Shown in pieces: positions 1 to 14,740 of a stretch of DNA of 64,000 nt (its first letter is position 1; every line of letters begins with the position of its first letter). The notes under the pieces are model-generated. The model worked only from the letters and a program-made list of their open reading frames with translations, did not search any database and was not told the DNA's origin. The stretch is from Telmatherina bonti (lineage: Eukaryota; Chordata; Actinopteri; Atheriniformes; Telmatherinidae), in NCBI GenBank assembly GCA_933228915.1, contig OW121821.1, positions 16,409,279-16,473,278 of the forward strand, given 5' to 3'. The translations under genes and the position numbers were made by a program.

Positions 1-3000
1 GTGTCTAAAAAAAGTACTCCAAGTACTTAAGGGAGTAGAAAGAAAGGTCAAACCAGCTGATTTCATGGCTTAAACCATCAGGTTTTAAGCCCTCAGCCTA
101 GATTCAAGACTTGCATACCCATTCATCAAGCTGAGACACATTAATGGTGCAAAGGGGCCCCATTAGCAACCTGCTAATGTCCCCATACCCACCACTAAAT
201 CAGACCACCATTACAGGACTCAAAATGAATGTTTCAGTGAAAACAACAAGATGTACGGTGCAAAAAATAGACAAATCCTATACTTTACAAAAATAATCAA
301 TTTTAAAAAGAAAAAAAATACCAAAGCATCGCACACAAATTCAGTGACAACTCTTTTTTAAATACAGCCACAACATAAAATATGGTATGGCAGGTGATAC
401 ACAAGCTCACAAGCCCAAAGCACAGGACCCACAACAAACACACACCACAATACAACACACAAGGATAACGTATGGAAACTTCCACATCTGTAAATGCTGT
501 GTTCCAAGACGGTGATCAGGCCATGTTACGAACACACTGAGTGAATGTAGTGGAAAAAGCAACAGAGGGACCAGTGAGATCTTAGTGGCAAAGAATGAGC
601 CGTTTCCTACCTGAGTATCCAAAAGATATGCTGGAGATGGGGCTCAGATAGATGCCCTTTCCATAAGCTGCCCCATGCAGCTTGGGTTTGAAAAGAGTAG
701 GAAGGAAGGAAGGGTAACTAAGCAGTTGCACTTGACAGCCTTGCCTTTACACATATGGCTGCACTCATACATACAGTGTAATTCATTGTATATGGATGAG
801 ATAGTTTACCTGACAATCTCTATCAAACAAGCATATTAACTCCACGCACACAAAAATAAGAAACTCTCAAAGTTCAACAATGGACCGCAAAGAGCCAAGG
901 AAAGTAGGAATGGTCTGTTTTTTCAGTTCTCTAAAGAGTTTAAATAGTTCACTAATCACATCTAATAAACTCCACGGATGGCTAAACTTGACACCATTTT
1001 GCATTATGGTGATGAGCAGATTATACTCCTGAATTTTGTGTTTGAAATTCTTTCATCCAAGGCCCAAGTATCAAAGCAACGCTCGTACGACAAATGAGAA
1101 ATAAAGGTAAGGATGTATGTAGCATAAAAATAATAATGTTTTGGGACGGTTGATGGTGAAAATCCTTCGCAAAAGGAAGCCCGTATTGAGGAAACAAAGG
1201 AATTGCAAATATAATGAGAACAGTGTAGAAGAGACAAAAACGAGCCGGTGGAGAAAGAACAAAGAACAGCTTCATAATTTGGAGGTAGATGAGGGAGGAG
1301 GAGGTCAGGATGTGGCAAATGTAGAAGAAATGACTAGGAACAATAGATAAAAGGTTTTGTGTGATGCCAGAAGATGGAGGCAGATTCAGTCCCTCTTTTC
1401 CTAAGAAACTCAGAGATGGAGGAAGGGTGTCGATTCTCAAGGTGAATGAGAGACGAGAGGGAGGAGGCAGAGGAGCACGGAGGAGAGATCAAAGATGGAA
1501 AGTTTAAAAAGTTGATGAAAAAAGAAGGAATAAATGACACATATACAGCTGGCATGAATGATTCAAAGAGGCTTAAGATTTATTTCACATTTACTTGTTT
1601 AATCTATTTTCAGGACATGCTAGTATATCTCCCAGTAGTGATCTGCCATATTGTGCAAGTGAAGCAAGTCTGTGCTTTTGCTGGTGTTGTGTTACACCGT
1701 AATAGAAACATAAATCCTGTAGACACATATGGATGCAGAAATACATGCATAAAAGTCACAATAAAATGTACATTTAAGTATATGTGTTATCTAACAGATG
1801 CTTAAAACATTTTTTTAATTGCTGAAGTTTATTTTAAAGTGTGCCTAAAATCAAAGCTCTGTGATGTAAGGAGGTATTTAATGCAAACAAAAGCAGGCTC
1901 TGCCCTTGACATCACAATGTTAGAAATATCAACATGCTAACCAGCAATCTGACTACTAGCAAGCTAAGTTTTTTGTGTTCAGCATGGGAATAATTCTTTG
2001 GATTCCAGAAATTTATTAAACATGGGATACTCTCTTAATCCCTCTTACTATACCTGTTTATACTCAGTTAAGCTGCAGAGAAATATAAAGAAGAAGAACT
2101 GGATTCAGTGAATTTAAAATACTGCACCATAGATGATGGAGCTGCTCAGAACAAGTTCAGTGAATCAGATTTATGCTCGGCAGATTGAATGGCCAAGATA
2201 ATGATTTTGCACCGTGTTTGTTACGGCCTGTATGCATATTACTTACTGGATTAATACATAACATGGAGTACTGTAAAAGAGAGCCAACACTGCACTGCAG
2301 AGGTTTGAAGAGGCTTCGTGCCTAAACAGCTGAATTCAGAGAAGTAACTTAGTTTACAGCTAGTTTAGATGATTGATTTTGCAGAAACACAATGATGAAA
2401 AGTTTAGGCTAACAGCCAACACTTGACTCATTTTTCAACTAGAGTTTTTAAACCTTAGCAGAGATGGGAGGATTAACAGACGCACTGTTGACAGAGTTCA
2501 TTATGGCCAGATTGACTTTGACTGAACAAGACCTTGGATACACTGCAGCAGATTTTAAAAAGTATGAATAATTTTGGCTGTGCATTTCTTGTTTCACGTC
2601 TTTGTAGTTTAGTTCAGTTGAACTACAAAGATGTGTTGTCAGTGTGATTCATTTCAGCGGGTCTGTAATCTGTCAGGCAGCATTTTCAGCAGATATGCTC
2701 TCAGCTTCTCAGTGGAGAGAACATTTCTTCTATACCTTTGGGATTTGCTCTTATTCATTCATTTATGTCAGCTTCAGTCTGACTTTAATTATTTTAGGTT
2801 GACTCAGTAATGATATGTGACTACAATTTCTTCCAGGTTATAAAAGATAATACAATTTACTAACCCCATTCATGTAAAGGAAGGCACTCACTGTTACACA
2901 GCTGGTCCTATGCATTTTTCGCCCTCAGGCCTATTCAGCCTACTCAGAGCTTTAAGTGGTTAACCTCAACAGGGTACACAGACAGCCTCCTGACTTCCCA

Positions 3001-6000
3001 GCTGACACACAGTCCACCCTTCATGTGCCACAACATGGGTGGACATGCTGTCTCTTGATGTCAGCAGAGGAGGCAGAAAGCAGCCAACAATGGGCAGGAA
3101 ATTCTCCCAGTGTGCCCTGCTAGCAAAAGCTGACAAAAAGAAAGCTGGTATTGAAAAACTGTAAAAATGAATCTGCTGAACAGCAAGCTTGCTCCATGCA
3201 AGAGCAGGTTCACTGTCCGAGGAAAGACCTGTTGTAAATATCAACCAGGTGCCACGGTTACTTACCTGCAGTTTGGTATAAGAGGCATTGACTAGTCCAT
3301 TTCTCAGAACAGAGTGCCAGTTTTCTATATGGGAACCACTAGAGGAGGTAAAAAGAGAGAGATAAAACAGAAAGATAAAACAAAAGTGTTTTTCAGTGGA
3401 TTTCAGTGTCTAACCACTGATGTGTAATGGCAAGACAATAAAGTAACATGTATACCTTTGTGATCTTAATAAAGTGCAAACTGGAAAAATAATCTGACCA
3501 ATAAAATATTAAATATAACCAACTATACAATTTTCAATAATCAGCTTAATGACTCATCATTTTTATAACTAGCAGCAATGCAAAGCAGCACTTTTAATAA
3601 TCCTCCTATGTTCTAAAAATCTAGAGAAAACTTTTAGTTTTACATCTGACATCACGCCAGTAGTTTGTAAAATCTACAACTCAGATTTATGATGAGTGAA
3701 GAAAGCAGTTATGTTCAGCCAGGCACGACAGAGCCACAGTTGTACTCTATTCACATCATTTGTGCAGGAACATGTAAGGAGTTTCTGTTACATAACCACC
3801 AATCCTCCAAGTTTACATCAACTGATATTCAGAAATCATATATAAAAAGACAGAAGAAAGACGGCAAATCATGACAGATGACTGCATCTTCCAGTGAAGA
3901 TATGAAAAACAGGTCACAGTTCTGTCAATATTGTGTTACTTTTAACCGATTTTAAAGCAGCAATAAGTCAATATCCCTAAAGGTTTAAGCAGAATTGCAT
4001 GAAAAAGATTGTAGTTTCCTTCATTAAATAGTTGTGTGTGATTGTCTTCTTTTTTTAAATAAATATTTGTGTGTTTCTAAATATATCAATATCAATATGG
4101 CATCCAGGCTAGATTAAATGTTTGGCATCTTATGCTAAGAATGGTCAAATCGTGAGCATAAACCAGCAGAAAGAGAGACTGTTGTGCATTAGTTGTACAC
4201 TGCAAGTGCCTAGATGGGTCGTGTGTATCTAAAATATTCCGCGGAGCTCCATCTGCTACAGTACAAATCTCTATCTCCAATTATTGCTGGCTCCATGTGC
4301 TGGCTGAGAAAGGTGCCTTCCCTGTCCAAGAGAAAGGCCTCTGTTCTGTGCTCTTGTTTGTGACGCTTCCATTAAAATCTGCCTGAGTGGGAAATATTCA
4401 TGTTTGACTTGTTGTGGTGCTATAATTTTAAAACATCACTGAATCGCTGAGCAATTTCTCATACTTGCGATACTCGGCAATGGAATGACAAGAAAATGTT
4501 TCTGCATATTTTTGAATAACTTTGCATATAATTTTAATAAGATGGATGCTTTTAAAGTTACTCAATAAGTTCTTGCAGTTTTGAATTGACAAAAAAAAAA
4601 ACACTGTAATAATAATAATAATGTAAGAGATGTAACTCACTGGAAGGCAAAGGTGCTGCCGTAGAGCTTCTTGGCAGTGCGAAAACGGGCTTCCTTGGCT
4701 GGAGGGCTGCTGAGCAGCAGGAATTGGTGGGAGGTGTGCATGAATTTCAGTTGCTGTTACAATGTGATGAAAGAGCCAGAGAGATATAGAGAGTAAGAAA
4801 GAGAAAATGCATGAAGGAAAAAACTGTCTAAGCAGATATATGGCAATGCTCTCTTGGTTTCATACCCTACTAAGAGGAAGCTTGACGATATGTGATCTGT
4901 TACTGGAAATTATCCTGCAGAGACACAAAAGGGAATAAAAATAATACATTGTTTTACTTCAAGGTGCCTTTTTCAAAGGTAGCATTTTGACCAAAAGTGG
5001 GAACAGCAGAGTAGAAGTCTGTCAGCAAAGTGTGACAATAAACCAACTTCAGAATGCCAAAACCAAAATAACTAAACAGAATTTAGTACTGACAGCATTA
5101 TGTAAAATCTATGTTTTTCAATCTCGAAATCATCCATAAAAAGGAGCACCAGATCAAATAGTCCAAATGGTGTTGACATATGAAGGAGGGTAAATTCATT
5201 TTTGGAACAGATTCTCTCCACTCACCATTGTAGTAAGGGATGGGCCAAAGGGTCCAGTTTGTCCATCTGTTTTTTAATCTCTAAATATGAACCCTGAAAA
5301 AAAAGAACATACAAGGATCTGCTTGTCTCAGATTTTTTTCTCATAAAATCAATGAGTAAGATTCAGATTAGTGGTTTTGCACAGCACTGATATCAGCTGA
5401 ATATCAGCAAAAGTGTCAGTAGGCTAGAGAGCAGCACAGACTACATGCGTTTTAACAAACTAAACTGCATCAAGTGCAGTTGAAACGTCAATACATCTCA
5501 GTAAATACTAAAACTATGTGATAACTCTTATTTCAATACAACTTTATCCCATCCCACCTCCCTTCATGTACCTGGGTCATTTCACGGATGGACATGACGC
5601 TATCCAGTGCTTTCTGCAGCCTTTCATAATTCTTCTTCTGTGTTCATCAGTTAAGACAAGCATCCATCATATGAAGTGGGAGAAAAAAACAACAAAAAAA
5701 AAAAGAGTCTGACATCACCTCAAACAGTTACGGGTTATTATTCTATCAAGTTGAACATGCATGTTTTACAACTACGCAAACTTTTCTTATTTGAGTTCAA
5801 GTATAGATTTGATTTGTAGTCGTAGCTACAGCAGTATGGATGCTGACCTTTGGATTGAAGGCAAGAGTCTTGGGGTCATTGGGATCAACAACTGATGGGT
5901 AAGGCTCAAAGATGATGCTCTTACGCGGAGACTCAAGAGCTGCTCGACACATAGCAACAAGTAGGTCCACCACCTGAGAAAAGAAGGATCTGAATTTCAC

Positions 6001-7932
6001 ATCCGATGCCTTTTAGCTGGAGCTTTTTTTTTTCTTTTTTTTTTTTTTTTCATAATTTCTATGCACTTGTTGAAAGAAGAGGTCTTCCTTAACTTCAATC
6101 AAATGAGAAGGTAAACTATCAGATAATGTCGAGATTAAAATTTACATAACAGTGTGATTTCCCACCTAAAAATTTTCAGTTAAAAATTCATGATTTTTGA
6201 AGAAAACACAGAAATAATCAGAATCAAGTCATATACTGCTTTATCTTTTAGGTCTTCACCTCAGCTCCAGTTGCCACTTCCTCTGCAGCTCCAGACATCA
6301 CACCCAGAGTGTAAAAGGAGAACACACACAGCTCCCTGGTGCATACAGCAGGCTGCATACACACACAAACGCATAGATGCAAAGTAGGATGAAACAAATG
6401 CCATGCATTGTGGATAACCCTCCAGTCACACACTCTCCTTTCTCTTTCTAACAGTAAGTCTAGTATTGGAAAACCCATTAACAGGATCGTATAACCGAAT
6501 GACAAAGTCTACAAAGAGATGATATTCCAAGTTTTATCTATATATATTTTTTTAATTTATTTCATGTCTGATACCTTCAACATGGATCCATTCTGAAATA
6601 CATGCTGTTCATCACAGACTACGCAGTACTCGTTCAGCGTGGGGATCCTCTGCTCTGAGTACTTCATTATCTGTCAGGAGAAAAGCACAGTGGAGTTCCC
6701 ATTTATAACTCCCACCTCCTGCCAAACACAGGAACAAAGACTTCTTGGATTGATAAAGAACTATAATTCATCACTGAAATTTCTACCTATTGAATCTGTT
6801 CTGCCAATTTAATAAAGAAACACAGCTACACAATCTATATAAATGGCTACCACAATGCAGACATTGTACGATTTTATTACTGATCACAACGCCCCAATGA
6901 GAAATTTATAAATCACTCTCTAGTAACGATAACACCATTATATAATGTACTTGCAATCAATCACAGGGTATTTTATTACTTGATAAGTTCCTAAGTGACT
7001 TCTTTTTTTGTCTCTAACTCATGGCCCCAGAACCCCGACCGAGAGCACAGGTGCCTTTCTCAGAGGACTCATATGTTCTTAATATCTGACCTGCACTAAG
7101 AAGCCATACTCCAAGGTAGGGATGTTCTTGCAGTGGCCGCCCGCCTGGGATGAGAAAAACAATTCAATCAGCTGCCTCGTGGTAATCTGCGCTGGGGCCC
7201 TGGCCGCCGGGACAGCCACAGTCTGATGAGTCAAGTGAAGACAAAGCATTATGGGAAAGGGGGCATGAGCAATGTTTCGTTAAGAGTAGGGGGGAAAGAC
7301 TCGGGTAGGAACAATGCAGGTGTCTGGGAGAAGGGTCAGAGTGGATCAAAATGGGTTTAAGGAGAGTAGAAACATGCAAAATTCACAGCAATATAGGAGC
7401 TTATGTCAAAGTCATATTTTAGATAAAAAAGAAAAGTGACATTGTGGGACAAACACTACAATCACACACTTGTCTGTGAGATACATAAAAATAAGAGTAG
7501 GATAAGTGGATATTTGTCCACAAATCATGTTTAATAGTGAAAGCTTTTCTGTGTTTAGGTGCTGACTGGTCCAGGCTGGCTCTGACCTGGCTATTAGGTG
7601 GGTAGCTGAAGAGCTCCCCTTTAGGATTCTTCATGGTACATGAGATGGAGCGGTTCATTAGGCGGGTCACTCTCAGCTCGGGGACACTCAGCTTTCCTTT
7701 TAAAACTGTGTCTTGGATCAGAGGAAAACTCGGGGACCTGGCAAAGATACAAACACATGATATGTGAAAATCCTGCTACTTTCATCACCCTGCAATAGAC
7801 TGGTGGTCTGTCCAGGGCGTATCCTGCTTCTCGCCTGATGATTGCTGAGATAGGCTCCAGCTTCCTGAGACCCTGAATTGGACGAAGCAGTTAAGAAAAT
7901 GGATGGATTCTGCTTTCATCTTTTATGGAACT

Positions 7933-8007
<75 letters not shown>

Positions 8008-8650
8008 TGTGTCTGGGAAGATGTTAAAGGCTAAGGAGCACATTTTGCAATGGCTTTGATGCTCCTACGATTAAATCTTACAAGGTTAAATCACAATAAG
8101 TGGGTAATTTTGTGCAGACATTTGTTGACATGCACACTGTAACACTTGCAGTCGGTACTAGCTCAGAAATCTGACATCAGTTCGGACAGCAGCTCCAGTT
8201 ACAAACAGTTTGAGCTCAAGACCCAATGTTTGCTTCTCCCATTACTTAAAGTACATCCATGTACTGAGCTGACATAGAGACTCCTGTCAAATCATAAGGA
8301 TGCTAAGACATACTAGTTAATGGAGCTGACCACCATCAAGTGGGCAGGCATACAGTCCCTGTGCAGTGACAACTGTCACAATATCCCAGAGTAAGAGAGT
8401 CTGAGAAGGGTACTTTCCTCTCATGGGAATTTTTGTCAGATTTTGAATTAAAGTCAGTCTGCATGAGGCTGAATCAGAGCACCTTTCCCCTGTTTGCTGC
8501 AGTCTTTTTCTTTTTCAGACAGGCTTTCACAAACAACTAACATCGTCATCTATCTGTTTCCTCATTAATATATTCCTTGTGTGAGGTATTAGAAACCTTG
8601 AATGAATAAATGTATATGTAAATGTGCATATATACATATATATATATTTA

Positions 8651-8713
<63 letters not shown>

Positions 8714-10725
8714 TATATATATATATATATATATGTGAAACAATCAGAAAGGAGCACGAAGAAGTATCAACCTATGAACTTCCACACCGTAACACCTTCT
8801 CATAATTCATCACAATTTGGCATGTCTCTTTATATTACAAATATATTAAATCTTCAATATGTCCTAATATGGACTCCATTAAATAGGCTAATATACAAAA
8901 ATTACACCGTAGACATCATCCACTTCATTACAATAAATATGCCATTTATTTCATAAATGATTGTTATAGAGATGTATATGACCACTATAAATGTATTACA
9001 AAAGTGCACTAACAAAAATGAATGTATAGCCTTCATACACACACATATTAATAACTAATAAATTTAAAATACAATATACAGTAGTATATTATATAGAACA
9101 ATAATTATTTACCCTCATTCCAATAACTGATGTGCCACTACTAATTAATTACCAACAAGCAACAGCAAACGATGCACACTACTGCATCATTATACAATAT
9201 AAATATATTTACAATTTTTATATTGTATATGATATACAATAATTATTATGTGTAATATTTATCCACTAATCTTCAATATTCAAGAAGGATATTCCTCTTT
9301 ATGCCTATTGAAAGATGTTTTTTGGATATGATTTTGAAGTGATTGATATTAATAGTTTGTTTAAATTGGATATTTAATTTCTTCCATGATTTAACTTAAC
9401 AGATTGAGATTTACAGACTCTTTACAGTTAACTGGGCATACTGGGCTTTGAAAGATTGTATGAACATAATGACAAATATAAAAATAAAACATAAAAACAA
9501 GACGAAAAGCTATAAGTTAACTGTAACTAATAAGTTAATAACTAGTCACCTCTCAAACCACAACCTTTGCTGTTACTGAAGAGATTCAGAATTAATCATT
9601 AACCAATAATAAATAATAATTAATAATAATCAAAATGAAATGTACTTTAGACCAGAAAACTGCAATGTAACAGCTGCATTAAAACAAGAAAAGAGTGAGA
9701 TTAAAATTAAATTAAATTAACTAAATGGTGCAAAAATACTATTTACAAAAACGCACTGATAAATAGCAAGTATGCCTCAAATGTGCGGCTTTCTTTTCCT
9801 AAAACAAATACATTTGTAAAGCGTAAGAAAGACAAATTCTTACAATAAAAAGAAGAAATATCTGCAAAATACATCGGCCCAATTATCGCCTATATCAAGA
9901 AGTGTCAGTTACTGGTTGTGTTGATGCTTTGCGAGAAGGAAAAACGACCTACTTGGGAATCGGAGAGAAGATGCTAAGCCCAGCACGAAACTTCTTGATG
10001 GTTCCTCCAGCTTTGAACCAGCTGTGCCTTTTCTCCTGCTGGGCCTTGAGGAACTCATTACTGAGGTGCTTCCACTGCTGTGAGGTGAATGTGCTCAAGA
10101 TCCTGTCACATTAAACAACCGTGTGAGTGAGTGAACCTGCTCTATGCTAAATCGTGCTTTTAATTAGCATCTTGTATCCTCTTCAAATTGGAAGTCATAT
10201 TAAAAACTGGAGCTGCTCCAAATATATTATAGAGTCTATACTCTTGTTATTTTCAATTATATATTTTTTAAATATAAACCGTGAGTTATATAACAAAATG
10301 TGGGGAAAATATCACCAGCAGTAGATGACGATTACATACAAGAGAAGCTAAATATAACTGAACACATCACTTACTTTTTTAGTTGCAAGCCCAGGCTGAA
10401 GCCTTCTTTATTTGAAGGCTGAAACACTTCTACTGACGGCTCTGAATAAATAAAGATGACTAATGTTAATACACAATGAACACATGCACAAACACTCTTT
10501 TTTTTTCCCACTCTCCCTCTCGTGTAGCACAGACTGTACTCACCTCCCACGCTCAGTGAGTGGCACAAATACCCAATGTCCCTCCCAGAAAACCAACTTC
10601 CACACTGACATCTTTACTCACCAGGTCCATCGAGGTACTGAGAAAGAGAAAAGCGCAGTCTCAAAATAATGGGCTCTGTTCTGATAACTTTCCAAGCTGT
10701 CGCAACCTCCTCCTGAGTCAAACAC

Positions 10726-10767
<42 letters not shown>

Positions 10768-12839
10768 AAATGTACAGAGTTAGCAGCCTAATTAGGGCCA
10801 TTTCTCATTACATAAATAACTTAAAAGCAGTCAGTGCATTATAAATGATGTGTTACTTTGCAAAATGTCAACGTTAGAATAGTAATGGGCAAAGTGGGAA
10901 GGAGGCGTTCGCAGGAAAAGGAGAATGTTGACTCACATCTAAGAAACCGATGTTAATGTGAAGATCAATGTCCACGTCATCAATGGTTCCATACTCCCTG
11001 TTCAGAGACACAACAAGAGACATACCAATGTAAAACCTGATACTATTCCTTTGTTACTCTGTTAGGTTGATAAATTAGGATCAATTTCCTTAATTCTGCC
11101 AGACTTGTTAACAAAATAAAAAAAAATGGATCTTAACACTGTGTGTGTGTTCATGTGTGTGTTTGTGTGTACATTTTCACTGTACCTGACAGAGACAGCA
11201 CTGTCGGTATAGATGTCTTTCACAGCCTCAATGTCTGCATCTAGTTGAGGGTGGCGATAGAGGTCAGCAGCACAGCTCCCCTGCAACAAGCAGCACTGGT
11301 CACAGTTATAGGGAATTAATTCTCACAGGTTCCCAGCAGTTTTGTCACACATCCACCAAACCCGCACATCCCCCACAAGTACTTGAATTATTTTAATCTG
11401 TTTGACTTGGATTTGATTAATATTATTACAGGCTCCACAGCACTGTAACATTATTATAGTTCATGTTATTGCAAACAATTTGTATTTGTATAGCACGTCC
11501 ATTATGGTGGTGTTATGCTGCCACATATCAAGAGTGCAATTGGAAGATTTACGAACATTAAATGTTGTATTTAAGCTTAAATTTTGAACTGCTCTCTTTC
11601 AAAACACTCTGCTTGCCCTTAAAAAAGTCTGTTTGAGACCTATAATATGGGGATTATACCACCATAGAACGTCACCCCTGCACAGTTGGTATTTTCTATA
11701 GAGAACATTACATTTGTGCTGTATTATTAATAACAGCAAGAAGACATCTTTCATACATGTGTCTGGTGCTATGAAATCAGATTTTCATCTGCTCAGTTCA
11801 GTGTGTGTAATTCAGATCTTTCACTTCTGTCCTTATCTTCACTGCACTGCTTTCATGTCCTCTGACTTCACTCAAATGAGCTTTACTGGATTTACATTTC
11901 AATCAAGAGTCTTGGAACATAACAGTAAAAAGGGATAACTAACAGATTAGGATCTTATATGGAAGTGAAGCAATCAAGTTTATGAGATAAGACGATACAG
12001 TGCTTGTTGGCTATAGAAATTAATTTGGGTTGGGTAAATGTAATAAACTATAAATTATGGTGTGATAATTTGGGAGAAAATACTATATTTTTAGAACCTG
12101 TAACTTGTGTTGTATGTCATGTATGACATATCTGCTTTTGTAAGACTGGGAAAATTAATGTCTGAGACTAATCCACTCAGTTTATGTTAAACTCTGACAT
12201 TTTTTGCTTTACATGAATAAAAATTGGTGCCCTGCTACAGTGAAGCAGTATTATGAAAAAGTCTGTCAGTCTGTCCATCTCTTTAGCAACACTGCAGCAA
12301 AATATCTTATAAGCTATTTTACCACATTTCTGTGACACTTTTATGTCAATATTCAAAACCTCAAAGCTCCTCAGCCAACACTCTATGACAGCATCTTAAA
12401 AACAACTTTGTTGCAGAAGTTGTATATGTGCTTTCTTTTAATACCAATTTAGTTACGCATCAACAAAATTCTACCTCCCACTATACCTCTCAGGTTGTAA
12501 TTAGTTTTCTAAAAAATTATTATAACACTCGGTGGCTAAAATAAAAATAAAATACTCTGTTTACTTTATTTATGTATTTGTTATTATTGTTCCTAATATT
12601 TGATGCCATTGAAAAACTAAACATGCAACAAGACAAACATATAAAATAAGCAGAAGCACTAAAACCAATAATGTGTCAGAATCTTTTACATAACATCAGA
12701 CTGGAAAGACAGCTGACAGCGCCTCCTCTACCTGAATGCCGTAAAGAAACTGCTCAGATTCGTTTTCCCCATCTGACTCCTCATCTGTCCAACACTGGCC
12801 TTTGATGTCCTGTGGGCCCACACATTGTGAAAAGGCCAT
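1..12839 (-). CDS. parp6: parp6, mono-ADP-ribosyltransferase PARP6 (partial, 3' end outside window)
   Basis: PARP6 is a mono-ADP-ribosyltransferase of the PARP family that transfers ADP-ribose from NAD+ to proteins. Visible coding exons in transcript order: 12809-12732 (perhaps extending to an ATG at 12839), 11280-11186, 10997-10937, 10712-10622, 10441-10375, 10102-9953, 7737-7587, 7222-7091, 6670-6575, 6352-6260, 5973-5848, 5637-5572, 5293-5226, 4914-4866, 4753-4641, 3338-3266 and 680-611. All have GT-AG borders and phases that join in frame, giving about 526 codons. Landmarks are DIKGQCWTDEESDGENE near the N terminus, ESPRKSIIFEPYPSVVD in the middle, and the start of the catalytic domain: FAFHGSHIENW supplies the NAD-binding His and GAAYGKGIYLSP the Tyr. 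Human PARP6 is about 630 aa, so roughly 105 C-terminal residues lie left of position 1. The neighbour pkm matches vertebrate synteny. The start codon is uncertain. Confidence 0.95.
7785..7910 (+). repeat. interspersed repeat with AAAATGGATGGA tail
   Basis: This roughly 125 bp stretch in a parp6 intron contains CCAGGGCGTATCCTGC, GATAGGCTCCAGCTTCC and GACCCTGAATTGGA, ending in a GGATGGA tail. The same sequence occurs in reverse orientation at 35540-35650, so it is a dispersed repeat. It resembles a very common teleost SINE/LINE 3' end; the family is not assigned. Confidence 0.7.
7935..8006. repeat. (GT)n microsatellite, about 36 units
   Basis: An uninterrupted GT run in a parp6 intron, followed by GT-rich sequence with interruptions. 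Confidence 0.95.
8628..8736. repeat. (AT)n microsatellite
   Basis: Long alternating AT tract with a few interruptions (TTTAG, CAC) in a parp6 intron. The translated TYIYIYI-type reading frames across it are artefacts. Confidence 0.95.
10725..10763. repeat. (CA)n microsatellite
   Basis: CA repeat just upstream of a parp6 exon acceptor (exon 10712-10622), about a dozen base pairs from the exon border. Confidence 0.9.
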
Positions 12840-14740
12840 TATAGCACAGCGGAAAAAAACTGCATCCGCTTTTTAACATCCTTTCATCACACCTCTCTAT
12901 TTAGTTTTCCACTCAAAGGCTTCAAAACAGTGCTTTATATAGTACTGAAAAGGGAAAGATGAACAGGCATGGTTTATTTCTAAACAACAAAATGTTCATC
13001 GACTCCCTGTAATGAAAACAGATTTGTCTTGTGATTTTCAGCTAAGAAAGAAATGAAGAAGTCCAAATGAAAAAATATGCAATATTTCTTTCACATATCA
13101 AGCTGTTATGCTTTTCAAGTGTTTTTAGAACGTCTTTTATTCTTCAAGCAAATGTATTTCATCCAATTAACATTTTTTTTCTAAATTAAAAATAACCATG
13201 ATGGTCTAAGACAGGGTAACTCCAACACCTATAGAATCTCAGCTCTCTTACCATTGGGTCTGCTGTTCACAGGGCTCTCTCAGATAGGTTTAGGCCTTTG
13301 GTTTTTGCCAACCATTGCAGCCTATCTCCAGGTGAAAAGACTAAGAACAGATTACCGAAGAACTCTGACTGACTGCTCGTTTTTCTTCCACTCCCCAGAA
13401 TGAATCAGCTGTGGAAAATAGGGCAAAATAATAGTCAACAGAGAAGGAAAGCATGAAACAAAAGGCTGTTGCCAGCAATGCCAGGCTTTGTCAATGGTGC
13501 CCTCCTCCTTTTTTTCTTTAAATCGTCTGCATTTCACCTTGCTATGTATCCTAGCAACAGCCATCTCTGCCTCCTTTCGGAGTGGCATTAATCACTGTAG
13601 AGAGAATGTGTGGGAGATATGGGTTTACACTCAGTATTCAACATATCTCTGGCTCTTAGATTAGATTTTTTCCTCTGAAACATATTCTATTAATATCAAA
13701 GCACCAGAGCTTAGTACGGCTTTATAAAACCACAAGGAAAACAGCACATTTCCTTGTTTCACCATCACACCTAACTGCTCTTGTACTGTCATGAAATGCC
13801 TGGTAAATAAATGTAAAGAACAATCAGATGTCTCTGTTCCTGCAAATTAGCCTAAAAAACAAAATTATGGCTATAAGCTGTTTAAAAAAAAAAAAAAAAA
13901 AAGACTGTGTACATACAAAATGAAGGATTGCCTCTTGAGGAACAGCTAATAGTGTAATGTCAAAAATAAAATACTCAGTCCAAACAAAGATAAAGTATAA
14001 CAATATAACAACACAAACAGCTACAGCATACTAGATCACTGATGTGGGAAATGTGCATAGTATTATTGCGTAAGATATGTAAACAATGAGTCTGGTGTCT
14101 TTAGGATTTACAAATACAAATGACACGCTGCGGCTTCGTATTACAGATAGCAGTTAAAATATTCCTGTGCAAAACAAATAACCAGAGGAAGAACAAAAGG
14201 AAGATTTTTTGCAAACAAAGACTGGATGGCAACATAGCTTAGTTCTGCAAGACAGAACGTCTCCCTCAACAGAAATGCATGAAGGCATCTATGTTACATT
14301 TACATTGATATGTTTAAAAAAATTAATTCTAATTACGCTTTTTTATTATGTTTGCTTTTGTGAGTATGTCCTGATGTGGCTCTTCTCTTTGTTTAAAATC
14401 CCTCTTCCCGACATCAACAGCTTCCCCGTCACAACCACATCTTATCTTCAGCTCCTGCTGCCCTGCCATGTCCTCAACCCTGCTAGCATCAACATTCCCA
14501 TCCAAATCACCCCCACACCCCCTGCCATTCTCCTAGCCTCTGTCGTCTTACATACCAATAGAGTCATCGACCCACAGAGCCCACCCCCCCGCCTCAAACA
14601 CACACTACACATACATTCACCACCACCGTTGCCATTCTTTCTTCTCCTTTGATAACTATTTAGCACAAACACAGATGCAGTCAGGCGGATTTTCCCCTCC
14701 CCCTACGCTCTGCACCCCCACCACATCCATCCAGACTTAC

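Noticed and set aside
1..600. Search for the remaining parp6 exons at the left edge
   Set aside because: No segment on the minus strand resembles the expected C-terminal region; those exons must lie outside the window.
1004..1440. Overlapping minus-strand frames up to 139 codons (MRIDTLPPSL)
   Set aside because: They fall in a parp6 intron, arise from a CT-rich stretch, and do not match PARP6 exons.
8527..8956. Long open frames rich in alternating Tyr and Ile on both strands
   Set aside because: They are translations of the (AT)n microsatellite at 8628-8736, with no coding meaning.
14209..14652. 147-codon plus-strand frame beginning MQTKTGWQHS
   Set aside because: Low-complexity Leu/Pro/Thr-rich C-terminal half, no family resemblance, lies in the parp6 5' region on the opposite strand; probably chance.
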